Numbered from the stretch's first letter, positions 49,047 to 60,370 are shown. The stretch is DNA of 64,000 bases from Hofstenia miamia (GCA_004352715.1 SCFE01000094.1:1593033-1657032); one strand, 5' to 3'. The notes: a model not told the origin generated them from the letters alone. Translations and numbers: made by a program.

Positions 49047-50269
49047 CGCTATTCTCATAATAATGAAATTTAAATCCTTTTCATTTATAATTAAGGTCGA
49101 AAGACCCACTGCAGTTTTGATAAGCTGGTGATGTGTTTCTTAAAGGTTGCACGTGTTTCTTGCATTTTGATGTTAAACATGTTTTTATGGTGCAGTTAAA
49201 TATTCTATTCTCTTTGTCAGACCTTAATTCATCAATGAAATTCATGCACATTTATAATTTCTAGTTCCATTATAAGTCAATAAAGTCAAAATTTAGAAAT
49301 CAATTCCCTTTTACATAGGAACTCCGAAAAATGTCATATAATTGATATAACCATGATATACTGTACTACGACAGCAAAAAAATGTTATTTTTGTCTTTAA
49401 TTTAATTGTTCTTATGTAAATAATGTCAATTTGATAAGGCGATAGTTTCCATTTTTAGTAAAAACAATAACAGCCTAGTAATTACCGTGAGTCCTCGTGT
49501 ACAAGCTGCTACCATGTAAAAGCTGAGCCCTAACTTTGAAAATCGTTCTTAAGTTAAAGCTATGCAGAGGTATTAAGATCAAAATAATAGATAAATTAGT
49601 AAGAAGTAGAGTAAATCCTCGAGTCTAAAATTATATCTGTATGCTTCTCACTAAGTTCGGGTTTAAGGTATGTTGTAGAATGCCCAGAGGCTGATTTGAT
49701 CATTGTTGTTAAATTATGCTTGTGTTAAATAGTCATACCGACACCGCTGTATTTTGGGTGATACCGAACACAACGAACCGCCGAGTCCTATAAGTGGTTT
49801 CGCAATGTTTTTTGCAAAAGTGTTTTTAGCTGAGTGCAATATATAATTATTTTGCTTTCAACTCCCCATTTTCATTGCTTTGGATAATTTCCAAAAACTC
49901 TTTGTTTTTGCAAGAGTTCATCTATTACCGGTTCAATATTTACGTAAATTAAGTTTTCTTAGAATGGTGAAATAGAAATTTGGAACCAGTCAATTAAAAC
50001 TCTCTCTTTTGTTTACTAGACCTGCAGATTACGAAAACATAAATTATAATCTGACAACTGGTCTAGTAAACAAGTAAAGAAGCTTAGCGAACTCAATTAC
50101 TACAAGATCTCAATAAAGTATATGGTAATAAAATAATTGGAATTATATAGGTTTTGTATGGCAAAAAAAATTTTCTTAAATCGCAGTTTAACGAAACACC
50201 TTGACCCGACCCAACACAATCTCATCCGACCCGACTCACTTCCACCTATGCCTGTAGGCATATATATCT
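49047..50269. other. Intronic AT-rich DNA, nothing recognised
   Basis: No motif was recognised. CTAGACCTGCAGATTACG and ATCTGACAACTGGTCTAGTAAAC near 50018-50072 form a weak inverted pair (AGTTTACTAGACC type) of unknown meaning. Confidence 0.35.
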
Positions 50270-50668
50270 CAGACCAGACTTGTCAACAAGCCAGCATTTT
50301 GAAGCTCAGCTCGGCTCGTTTTTTTAGTACTGTCATCTTGATTCGGTTTAGCGCAGTTCGGTTCGCCACTTAGAATATTTCAATGAGGCTTGCTTTGTCT
50401 CGACAATTTTTGTAAAAATATTGCGCTCTCAGAATTTTTTACATAGCTCTTCCTATTATTTAATAAGCATTTTAAAATAATATTATAAGAAAGGTAGAAT
50501 GAATGAAAAAATGAGGAAATCTGCAAAATCAAATTAACATACCCAACTATAAATTTGCTTGGCTTAAACAGGCTCGTTTCGACTCGTTGTATATCCAAAA
50601 CGGTGTTCAAGCTCGGCTGGGTTCTTTAGAAGTTGGGCTCATTAAAAAGTCTGGCTCAGACCAATGAC
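50270..50668 (+). repeat. hAT-like dispersed repeat, copy 2
   Basis: The left edge CAGACCAGACTTGTCAACA and the right edge, in reverse GAGCCAGACTTTTTAATG, are imperfect inverted repeats rich in GGCTCG/GCTCGGC words, as in some hAT families. The centre (50381-50472) matches 41812-41905 in reverse orientation. No clear target duplication was found. Confidence 0.45.
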
Positions 50669-50861
50669 TAACCTGAAGATAATTGTAATTGAATTACTTT
50701 TTAAAATTGGTATTATGTTATAAATAATCAACTCGTTGTGACCATTTGTGAGTTCTATAACTTAGGTAAAATTTCGGACGTAGATCATTTCTAGAAATAT
50801 TGAGAAGCAATTTGTAGTATTAATGTGATAATTTTTTGTAATAATTTACATTTATAATTAG

Positions 50862-51272
50862 GAAAAAGAAAAGTCGAAAACGGAGTTTGATGTCGATGTA
50901 GAAATTGGAAATTTTACAGTGCACAATGCTACCATATACTTTCTATCACATGCGAAATCAACTCGCTTCTTGTACACATATACATATACAGGAAATTTAT
51001 TGAATAAAGTTCTTGTGCCCATTGATTATAACGCGGAAATAAATGGCTTTTTCATCTATAGAAGCACTCTTTATATTGTTAGTGAGGAACAAGTATTTAC
51101 ATATAATATGCTCAAGAGCTGTGAAGAAGTTACTTTGCATAGTGGAATGCTTTTCTCTAAGCAATTACAAAATGGTAATTTGTCCTACTTCAGTGCTTCT
51201 GAGGAATCAGTTGCGTTTTGTTTTAACCAACGAACAATTGTTATTCACAACCCCAATTTTTCTTCTGAAAAG
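50862..51272 (+). CDS. TRIM-like protein exon 3: C-terminal domain, first half
   Basis: The exon begins in phase 0 after ATAATTAG and encodes 137 codons: EKEKSKTEFDVDVEIGNFTV, then alternating hydrophobic strands such as ATIYFLSHAKSTRFLYTY, GFFIYRSTLYIVSEEQVFTY and SVAFCFNQRTIVIHN. The repeated beta-strand-like pattern suggests a beta-propeller or similar beta fold, as TRIM proteins often carry (NHL, filamin, PRY/SPRY). I cannot match it to a named domain. It ends GAAAAG before GTAGTA in phase 0, matching exon 4. Confidence 0.65.
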
Positions 51273-51631
51273 GTAGTATCGAGACGGGCTTTTGTTTTAA
51301 AAGTATCTAGCTTGCATCTGTTTTAAAAATTATTTTTCGAAATCTGTGAACAGAAATGTAGGTTTTCTTTCCGTGATTATATAACCTTTGACAGCTTATT
51401 GCGTTTGTGAGTAAAATAATATGGTGCGGTTGTTATTAAAAATCACACATGAAAATTAGTCTTAAAAATAATTTCTTGTGATTTAAAGTACAGAAAATTC
51501 CAAAGAATATTAAAATATGACAATAAATAACTTTCCAACTAAATTAAAAAAACATTTTATGCCAAATTGTAAATGTATTTCTGTACAAAGTATACAAACG
51601 ATTAACATAAAACTATTTGCCCATCTTGCAG

Positions 51632-52042
51632 AATGTGGACGTGAAAATCTGCAATTTGGTATTATTAAAAGATGGGAGGGTACTCTATGTGCATCAAGAT
51701 CCAAAGGATGGTAGTTGCATGTGTGTTTATGATAAAAGTAATGATGCGATCTTCAACATTACTCATTTCCAAAATAGAATTAAAAGTCTACATTGCATGG
51801 CCCTCAGTGTTATAATATTCTACACAAACATGTTCAGTGAAATTTCGTTGACAAGTCTAACTCAAAATGATAGTCCAAAGAAAATTTATGATGTTTCTAA
51901 ATTCGCTGTTGAAAATGGGAAAGTCTACATAACGTATGATCTCTTACCAGAAAGAATATTCACTTTTGAAATAGAAAATAATAAAACTTTGGATGGCCAA
52001 TTAAGACAACCAATAGAGAAAGGCTATTTTCTAAAGAGCTAA
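51632..52042 (+). CDS. TRIM-like protein exon 4: C-terminal domain, second half, stop
   Basis: The acceptor CATCTTGCAG leads in phase 0 into NVDVKICNLVLLKDGRVLYV and 116 further codons ending GYFLKS-TAA. The strand pattern continues: HQDPKDGSCMCVYDKSNDAI, ISLTSLTQND and GKVYITYDLLPERIFTFEIE. DGRVLYV and GKVYITY are spaced like blades of a propeller, but no NHL or Kelch signature is clear. The frame is unbroken through exons 3 and 4, supporting a real gene. The intron before it is short (359 bases). Confidence 0.65.
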   Translation, partial: NVDVKICNLVLLKDGRVLYVHQDPKDGSCMCVYDKSNDAIFNITHFQNRIKSLHCMALSVIIFYTNMFSEISLTSLTQNDSPKKIYDVSKFAVENGKVYITYDLLPERIFTFEIENNKTLDGQLRQPIEKGYFLKS

Positions 52043-53084
52043 CACAACTAGAACATAAATTTATGAACAAAGTGAAATACATTTTTTCTTCGTTCGTCTT
52101 AACATTATTTATTATGAATACAGCAAAGATATAAGCGGGCTGAATCCGCTCCTGGGGTAGGTTTTTTAGGTGGGTACATATATGTAAAAATATTTCGGAT
52201 TTTTGAAGTACGCAGCAGGAAGAAGCATGCACATTTTTTATTAAAAGTAATATTGTTAAAGATTGCACCTTTGTAACTAATTACCAACAAGTTGTTAACA
52301 TTAGGGTACGAGATTATGTTCTTTAAACACAGCTTTAAATATATTTCAAGCAATTGATAAATTAACTAATTATATCATTATCAGTCAATTCCTCACGATA
52401 TTTCTAAAGACATAATTTTCTAGTATATATATATATATATATATATAGCCTAACATTGGATTAAATATATTATATATTCATATTTTAAATGTTTTTGTAG
52501 TAGTATCTGTTCACAAAATATTTGCTGTGTAATTAAAATAACGCAAGTTTGAAAATAATATGGTAAAAAGGCGTGAAGATTACATGATTGAGGGCAATGC
52601 GAGTGAATATAATTAATCACGAGGGTTAGTTTGCAAAAAATTAGTTCAATTATTTTCTCAGTATTGCGACATGAAATACATACATTTACTTGTAACTTCA
52701 ATCAGAACGTGCCCCAATTCTAGCTGCCTTTTGTGGTTGCAAAAAAATTGATGTAATATTTTAAAGAAAATTCCTAAATTCAGGATGGACTCTTGAGCAC
52801 TATTGTCCAAGAACTAAGTGCATTGCAATTACTTGCAATCATAATTGAACTTAGTAAGAACATGCAGATATATTTTGAGTTACAAAGTCATCGTCAATTT
52901 CTTTAAAATTATCCCCTCTAAATTTACTAGATTTTACAATAACAATTATAATCTTCTTTGGTGTTCAAATTTGGTTGCAAGGATTTTATGAAAATGCTCT
53001 CAATTACAGTTATTTTTAAATAGCTTGATCATGACGTCTGGTGCAATATTTTTGTTTCAAATTTTAGTCCGCATTAAATTAGAT
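52043..53084. other. Downstream of the TRIM-like gene, nothing recognised
   Basis: AT-rich sequence with (TA)n at about 52423-52446. Short minus-strand frames (51960-52268, 52105-52353, 52450-52701) show no motif. Confidence 0.4.
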
Positions 53085-53523
53085 GATTAGATATACTAGA
53101 ACTGGTCTCATGTTCCTTAATTCTTCTTGATAGTTGTCTACTAGAAAACCAATATAATCTTCACCACAGGTGCATTTTATTTGGTAAATTATGTTAGATT
53201 TATTGTTTCTTCGGTAGCTGATTTTGATTTGTATTTAGTTCTTAGTTTTTCATTGCTACATATAAATCTAACTTTTTCTTTAATTATTGATATTTTTCTT
53301 AGTTGTTAAATCATGTTTTCAGTGTGGAGTCCTCTATATTCGATCGTAAAACAATATTCATAATAATTTGATTGTTTTTTGATCTTTTGTTTTTAATTAA
53401 AATGTCTTCTAATGATTTCTTAATATGTCGATCTATGAAATTATTTGGATATTCATTCTTCTTTAATTCGATCTTAAGTTTTCCTATTTCTTGGTTAATT
53501 GTTCTATATGTGCTGCAATTGTC
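53085..53523 (-). mobile_element. Penelope-like element, GIY-YIG half (minus strand)
   Basis: Read from 53523 downwards: NCSTYRTINQEIGKLKIELK, KNEYPNNFIDRHIKKSLEDI, then after a frameshift NIIYQIKCTCGEDYIGF. The block YxIKCxCGxxYIG is the start of the GIY-YIG endonuclease that marks Penelope-like retroelements. The sequence before it is the connector between RT and endonuclease. It overlaps in sequence with the end of the plus-strand RT half next door, so the two were once one element. Stops show it is dead. Confidence 0.75.
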
Positions 53524-53559
53524 TTTTAATTAATCGTTATATAAAATACAATAAACCAC

Positions 53560-54656
53560 GTAAAAAAACTGAAAAAGTTCTTACTCAAAAATGAGTTAAA
53601 AGCTGTCCCATATGATAAAGATATTAGAATCGCAATAATGAAAAAAGATTACTAAGAGAAAAAATGATGAAAATTTTATAAAGTAATGAATTTGAAAGAA
53701 TTCAATTATACGCAAATGCAAAGAATGCACTTGCAATTTGCTTTGAAAATAGATTTAATGCAAAATTGTTGAAAATTTAGAATGAAAAAAAGACATCCGA
53801 AGCATTTTACGAGAATACAAACTCATTAGGCGGTTATGCTTCAAAATTATATGGTTTAGCAAAAATTCACAAGCCAGCATGCCCATTGAAACTGATTGCT
53901 AGTTCATGTAGAAGTATTAACAGAAATTTATTTGAAACCCTAAACAAAATGCTAAGTTTATTGCCGAAGCAAATATCAACACCAATGCTAAAAAAATTTG
54001 CTAATGATATCATAAAATAAAATCCAAGGGGTTAAATAGTTTCATATGATATTAAAGTCTGTACACAAACGTACCATTGGAAAAATCAATTGATGTTGCA
54101 ATTGGACTTCTTGAAAATAAAAACATAAAAATTTACAATCTGGAGTATAACACAACAAAAGAACTATTAACTATTAGCAACAAAGAATACTTGAATGGAA
54201 TTCAATAACACATTTTATCGTCAAAAAGATGGGTTAGCCATGGGAAATCCATTAAGTTCTACTCTTGTAAATATATTTTTAACTACAACTGAGAACAAAT
54301 TTACAACATCAGGCATCCATTTCATTTACTATCAACGCTACATGGATGATATATTTGCATTAGTAAAAGATGAAGAAACATCAGAAAACATACTTACAAA
54401 AATTAATTTATTTGACAAGAATTTTCAGTTTACAAAGGAGATTGAAAATGAGAACAAATTTCATTTTTTGAACGTACAAATAAATAAAAAAAGATAATAC
54501 ATTTGTAAATTGAATCTATAATAAACGAACAGACACAAGATTGTTATTGAACTACACCGTACGCCCTTAAATTACAAAATATCATTAATTAAAGGATGGA
54601 TTAATCGAATATTTGACAATTGCAGCACATATAGAACAATTAGCCAAGAAATAGGA
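53560..54656 (+). mobile_element. Penelope-like element, reverse transcriptase half (plus strand)
   Basis: Frames read GGYASKLYGLAKIHKPACPL and KLIASSCRSINRNL (53830 on), then a 100-codon open frame (54195-54497) with YRQKDGLAMGNPLSSTLVNI, YYQRYMDDIFALVKDE (catalytic YMDD) and FHFLNVQINKK. It continues NYTVRPLNYKISLIKGWINR and NCSTYRTISQEIG. This order and these blocks are specific to Penelope-like RTs rather than LINEs. It stops at 54656, where a LINE begins. Several stops upstream mean it is inactive. Confidence 0.85.
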
Positions 54657-57600
54657 CTTCACTTGGGTGGAATATAATGAACTGAGTTTTTTGTGGATTC
54701 ATGGATAGTCTGTTTTCTTCAAAGTATTTGGTGATTTTTATGATGTTATTTTGTAGTAACTTAGTAGCAATAAGTGGACTTGTATTCCTGTTTATTATGC
54801 AAATATCGTCAGCGTATTGTATTATATCACATTCTGTTAAATAACTGGATATGTCGTTCACATATAAATTGAAAAGGATTGGGCCCAATACTGGACCCTG
54901 CGGTACTCCTCTGTTTGTCTCAATATAGCTTGAATATGGATTATCCATCCGCACTCTCTGCAATCTGTTCTCCAAAAAACTGTTTATAAATTTCCTTGAA
55001 TCTATGCTTATCCATAGATTGTAATTTACTGTCTAAAATGTTAAAGTCCAGGCTATCGAAAGCTTTACTTAGATCCAAAAATGTCATGCTACTGGAAATA
55101 TTTTTATTGAGGAAATAACTAGTGTTTTCTGTAAGAAACAATAATACATCAATTGTGTAATGCCCTTCTCTAAAACCAAATTGACTAGGTGATAAGATCT
55201 TGTATTCCATTTGTTTTTTGCTTGTAATATTTTATCATACATATTCCGAGTCTGCAATTCCTTTTCCTTAGCCTTTGCTTTGTATAGCTTAGATTTTATG
55301 TCCTTATAATTTATAACATTAATTTGACTGTTGTTGTTTAATAGCTTATGCCATGCGTTCTTTTTTATAGCTCTAAAGTGCTGACTACCTTGCTATTAAT
55401 GATGTTTTGGCGATTATTTTTTTACATATTTGAAGATATATGATGCAGTCCTATTTAGGCATAAATTAATGTGTTTTAAAATAAATTCGAACATTTTATT
55501 GAAATCTTCCAAGGCATATAAAAAATCCCATGGGATATTTTGTAGAGCCTCAGTGAAGAATTCCTCGAGCAATTGCATCATGCACTTCTGCAGATATGAA
55601 ATCAATAAACTCTTTCAAATGCCATTTATTTGGACAATAACTAATATTTATAAGTGCTGACAGTTTTGAATTTCTGGTTTTTCTAATTTCAATCCATAAT
55701 GATTCAAAGATTTCATGTCGGGTTTCCAATGTGACTATTCTAGTTGGGTTCATGTATTGCGGTATTTGCAGCATTAAACCTCCTCCTCTGGACTGCCGAT
55801 TTTTGCAATAGCTGACGAATTTCTTACGGTTAAAGTTAAACAAATTATCAGGATTACTATCTTGTAGCCATGTTTTCGTGAAACCGAAAATCGTATTGTC
55901 ACCAAACATATTGGTAGACTTCTATTAATTCATGTCTATGCGCTGGCAGGCTCCTATTATTTAAATATGCAATCTTAACGTGTTGTCTGAAATTTTAAGT
56001 TACTGTTTTAAGTTCACTACAATCAAATACTTTCGGTCCGGGGTTGGGATTAATTCTCCGGATCTTAAAAGTAAAATTAAAGAAATGAAGTAGAGTATGT
56101 AAGAGAATAGACACTTTCTTCTTAAAATTTTAAATTTAGCAGCAAATTTGTGGATTGATGTTAATGTACACTTAAATTTTGTATCTAGCATTCCAATAAA
56201 CACATGATTTTGCTTATTACAGTTATATAATCCGCATCTATAAAAATATAAGATATTAACAAGTAAGTGAAACACGTATCCATCTTTATTTAGTATGTTA
56301 ACTAGTCTGTGAAGTAGTGATCGCAGTTAGTTCTCTTCAGAAAAACTTTGTGTTTTTGAATGTGAAGATGCTACTTCACTATACTTTCTTGCATTATTTA
56401 TAAAGTATCTTGGTCTCTTAGAGGATTGGAATTTTTGCTGATTAAGTCTTTGTTTAAGTGATTCATAGTTCCCAAAGTATATTTTAATCTGCTTAACCAT
56501 TAAACTTAATCCTCTCTGGGATAGGTGGATGCCGTCTTTTGCAAAAAGTGCTTTGTTGATTTGTGCATTTCAGTTTCCAGTGAGGAAACTTTAAAAAATT
56601 TTCATGCAACTAATGTTATCAATTTTCTTAGTTACATCCTTTAAAACATTGTTAAAATGATGTATCATAGAGTTCTTTGCAAAGTGTTCAGCCCTTGCTT
56701 CCTCAAGAAGTGGGAGAATATCATCCTTAAATTGACTTATTGCATAGATAAGCTTTTTCTGCCTTTGTTCTTAATGCATCAATTAAACCGGTATTTAATA
56801 TATGTTTTTATTTTGGTTTTCTTGTAAGATCTGACAATTTCAATTAGTTCTTCTGTATTTTTTCCCCAATATTAACGAAATCAACATTTTTGGATCACCA
56901 GTAAATTATTTGCAGCCACATGCTTTAGAATCGAGTTGCTGATGCACATAAGTGAAATATCTCTTTATTCTATATACAGTATCCATATTTGCTGTATTTA
57001 GGGTTAAGTACACTCAATGCAACATCATTCTTTAAAATTTAAGCATGCATGTATTGGCGTAGCCAGCTAAATATGTAAACTGTAAACAGATATGCTTTAA
57101 TTAAATATTTTAGCCTATTTTCAATTAAATACATCCTTTAAAACATTGTTAAAATGATGTATCATAGAGTTCTTTGCAAAGTGTTCAGCCCTTGCTTCCT
57201 CAAGAAGTGGGAGAATATCATCCTTAAATTGACTTATTGCATAGATAAGCTTTTTCTGCCTTTGTTCTTAATGCATCAATTAAACCGGTATTTAATATAT
57301 GTTTTTATTTTGGTTTTCTTGTAAGATCTGACAATTTCAATTAGTTCTTCTGTATTTTTTCCCCAATATTAACGAAATCAACATTTTTGGATCACCAGTA
57401 AATTATTTGCAGCCACATGCTTTAGAATCGAGTTGCTGATGCACATAAGTGAAATATCTCTCGGGATTTCTTTCACATTTGTACATTTGCCATTGTTTAT
57501 TAAGGTGTTTGCGTTAATTCATTTACATTAGCGTCAATTGAAACTTGTTTTGACTAATCTAAACGAATGTTTGAATTTGAATTTGAATCTGTTTAGGCGG
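54656..57600 (-). mobile_element. CR1-like LINE: SGNH-type ORF1, endonuclease, RT (3'-truncated)
   Basis: Order on the minus strand: an ORF1 relic (57461 to 56280) with DDILPLLEEARAEHF and ALFAKDGIHLSQRGLSLMVK, the Asp-x-x-His end of an SGNH/GDSL hydrolase-like domain as found in CR1/L2-type ORF1; an endonuclease piece (55909-55550) with GDNTIFGFTKTWLQDSNPDN and RGGGLMLQI; and RT (55210-54656) with LSPSQFGFREGH, FLDLSKAFDSLD, RGVPQGPVLGPILFNLYVND, the catalytic YADD and NPQKTQFIIFHPSE. The copy ends abruptly in the thumb at the Penelope junction, so its 3' end is lost. Frameshifts show it is inactive. Confidence 0.8.
56633..57461. repeat. Perfect 332-bp direct duplication in the LINE ORF1 region
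   Basis: 56633-56964 and 57130-57461 show no difference on inspection (offset 497), separated by 165 unrelated bases. No N is present. This is either a very recent segmental duplication or an assembly error. Confidence 0.9.
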
Positions 57601-57782
57601 GGATCTCAGTATCAAATGAGTTTGACATTTTGTAAAGTAACAGTGCTTCTGCAGCAAAATCTTTGTCTAATTTCTGAAAAAGACCATGGGGAGGTGTTTT
57701 ATGCTTGTTAGAGATAAACTACCAAACTTTTCATACCGCCGAGCAATAGTATTTCATCTCATCTTAATACTAATGATTTCAA

Positions 57783-57961
57783 GGCGAAGGTATAGAATAG
57801 GGTGCACGCGAAACACACGGACAAAATAAACAATAATCCAGGGTAAAAAACGATGAGAAATGCAATAAGAGAAGTAAATAGTTCCAAAAATAATAGATAT
57901 AGACCGATAACTTTACATAATTAGTTTTTTATCCGCGTGCACCCTATTATATACGTTCGCC
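57783..57961. mobile_element. 179-bp MITE with perfect 9-bp target duplication (MULE-like)
   Basis: The ends GGCGAAGGTATAGAATAGGG and, in reverse, GGCGAACGTATATAATAGGG continue as inverted repeats through TGCACGCG. Both sides carry tgatttcaa (57774-57782 and 57962-57970). A 9-base duplication fits Mutator-like elements. The interior has no coding capacity. Confidence 0.8.
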
Positions 57962-57970
57962 TGATTTCAA

Positions 57971-58384
57971 GTCAATATGTGATTAACTGCTAAAAATACA
58001 TTTCAGTTCATTTTAGGTGATACACTACATGTATAAGTGAGAAACTAACATTTACAGATTTCGTACATTACTCAGAAAAGTTCAAATTCACACCTCCAGT
58101 GCTTATTTTGATGTCATTGTGACGATGAAGCAAACAACCATAATACCAAAATAAGATCATTTTAATAATTTCAAAGATGCTATTTTACTATATCAGGTTA
58201 AATTGTAAGGATATGAATTTTGAAAAAACTTTACCTTTAAGAAATTTGGGAAGTAAAATTCAGTAGAAACGGAATAATTCTTCAATTTCTTCCTGTTTGA
58301 GTATAATAAAAAGCATTTGAAGTGAAATGCTTCTCACAAACTAGAATATTCTGTAGAATCCTTTCTACAAATAGCCCTTAGCCA
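57971..58384. other. Spacer before the satellite, nothing recognised
   Basis: AT-rich sequence without motifs. Confidence 0.4.
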
Positions 58385-59440
58385 TTTTTCGGATCACCTG
58401 AAGATATGCCCTCCCCCCAGCTTCCAGATTTAGCCTCACCTGAAGATACCCCCAACTTTTTCCGCCTGAAGATAACCTAACCCTAACTATTACCCTAACC
58501 CTAACTCTAACCCTAACCCTAACCTTATTTATTTGCTTCAACAGTAAAAGGGTTAGGGTTAGGGTAAAGTAAAAGACATATTTATTTTTTCCTACAATTT
58601 TCCAACTGAAGATGTCCCCCCCAAGATTTTCTTTCCACCTGAAGATATTCACCCCCAAGATTTTCCACCTGAAGATATTCCCCCCAACTTTTTCCGCCTG
58701 AAGATAACCTAACCCTAACTCTAACCCTAACCCAAACTCTAACGCTAACCCTAACCTTATTTATTTGCTTCAACAGTAAAAGGGTTAGGGTTAGGGTAAA
58801 GTAAAAGACATATTTATTTTTTCCTACAATTTTCCAACTGAAGATGTCCCCCCCAAGATTTTCCACCTGAAGATATTCACCCCCAAGATTTTCCACCTGA
58901 AGATATTCCCCCAACTTTTTCCGCCTGAAGATAACCTAACCCTAACTCTAACCCTAACCTAAACTCTAACGCTAACCCTAACCTTATTTATTTGCTTCAA
59001 CAGTAAAAGGGTTAGGGTTAGGGTTAGGGTTTAGGTTTAGGGTTAGGGGTAGGGTTAGGGTAAAGTAAAAGACATATTTAGTTTTTCCTACAATTTTCCA
59101 ACTGAAGATGTCCCCCCCAAGATTTTCCACCTGAAGATATTCCCCCAACTTTTTCCGCCTGAAGATAACCTAACCCTACTCTAATTTTGTCCGCGTTGAC
59201 TTTGTCACTGTATAATTAGGGTTATTTTGACAAAGTCAACGGTCCTCAGAAAAAGTCAACATTTTTTTAAATAATGATATTTTGACCAGGGTTGGCCCAG
59301 GTTGGNAGGGTTAGGGTAAAGTAAAAGACATATTTAGTTTTTCCTACAATTTTCCAACTGAAGATGTCCCCCCCAAGATTTTCCACCTGAAGATATTCCC
59401 CCCAAGATTTTCCACCTGAAGATATGCCCCCCTCAAAGCT
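58385..59440. repeat. ~230-bp satellite with head-to-head telomere-like repeats
   Basis: Units start with CCGCCTGAAGATAACC at 58462, 58694, 58921 and 59155 (periods 232, 227 and 234). Each full unit has CCCTAA-type repeats (with CTCTAA and CGCTAA variants), an AT-rich spacer (CTTATTTATTTGCTTCAACAG), then TTAGGG-type repeats in the opposite orientation, then GTAAAAGACATATTTA and short CACCTGAAGATATTC / CCCCAAGATTTTCC sub-repeats. Minus-strand open frames across the array (for example 58582-58914) are translations of the repeat, not genes. An N at 59306 marks a break. Confidence 0.9.
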
Positions 59441-59666
59441 TTGGGGAGGGCACATCTTCAGGTGATCCCATTTTTCTTTTAATTCAATATCTTTTGGGAA
59501 AATAAACTGTGTTACATTTGTTTGATAATTAACTCCAGACTTGCAGAGGAGTACGCAAAGTAACGTAAATTATTACATGTGATAGCATCGCGCGGTTTTT
59601 CAATTGGTTTCTCCCACTAGTCGTTGCTCAATATAAATATCTCGCCTCACTTTTATTTCTGTGTAC
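59441..59666. repeat. Satellite edge sequence, copy 1
   Basis: 59431-59666 (from CCTCAAAGCTTTGGGGAGG to GTGTAC) recurs at 60776-61011 (offset 1345). Copy 1 ends at a single N (59667), after which unrelated sequence starts. Copy 2 runs on into ordinary flanking DNA, so the true right edge is probably near 61011. Confidence 0.85.
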
Positions 59667-59699
59667 NGGTCCAACACTCAAACTATGTTTACTGCACCT

Positions 59700-60370
59700 A
59701 AATATACCCCCTGCCATCAAATATACCCTTAAATTTTAAAAATTTTTTCTGGGAGGGGTTAGGCTTAGGGTTCAAAGGGTTGACAACCCTTTTTAATGGC
59801 AGATTCAAGTAGATTAAGACTAGAACTTTCGAATGGTATATGTTTCAACTCCTTTAGAACCAGTATTGGTCCGTCAGCGGAGTCCAAAAATAATTTTTTT
59901 CTGGAGGAACCCCTTTGAAAATTTTAAAGAGTAGACCATTTTGAAGGCCTGGTTCTCGCAAATTTCAAGAATGGTAACCCTTTTTAATGGCAGATTCAAG
60001 TAGATTAAGACTAGAACTTTCGAATGGTATATGTTTCAAGTCGATAGGACCAATATTGGTCCCTTAGCAGAGTCTAAAAAATTTCAAAAAATTTACTATG
60101 GGAAAATCAAAAAAATTTTTTTATTTCTTAAAAATGGTTTTTAGGCCATTTCCATTTGTTTAAAGCAATAAAATCAACAAAAAAAATTTGGTCCCCAAAA
60201 AAATTTTTTTGACCCGAGTTGACCATGTTTAGGCCATCATATCTCGAAAATTTCTAAAGTAGTCTCCCACTTTTTATTGCAGATTCTTGTAGATCAAGAG
60301 TAGAGCTTTCAAATGGTATATAGCATTAGGGTATAGAACCAATATTGGGCCCAAACCTTGACCCCAAGAT
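59700..60370. repeat. Second tandem repeat family, three diverged units
   Basis: A unit with TAATGGCAGATTCAAGTAG, GAATGGTATATGTTTCAA and ACCAATATTGGTCC words starts near 59794 and 59985, and a more diverged one near 60275. Spacing is irregular (191 and about 290 bases). It lies between two blocks of the telomere-like satellite. No coding sense was recognised. Confidence 0.7.

Larger units (their letters stand above)
47152..50861 (+). other. TRIM-like gene intron 2 (3.7 kb)
   Basis: It contains a mariner-like transposase fragment flanked by two similar coding-like repeats (47797-47880 and 48608-48695), a PIF/Harbinger-type MITE (48819-49043) and a dispersed hAT-like repeat (50270-50668). The rest is AT-rich. 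Confidence 0.6.

Noticed and set aside
58365-58914. Minus-strand frames of about 100 codons with repeated GGEYLQVENL peptides
   Set aside because: They are direct translations of the ~230-bp satellite, change frame with unit length and include telomere-like (VRVRV) stretches. They are not genes.
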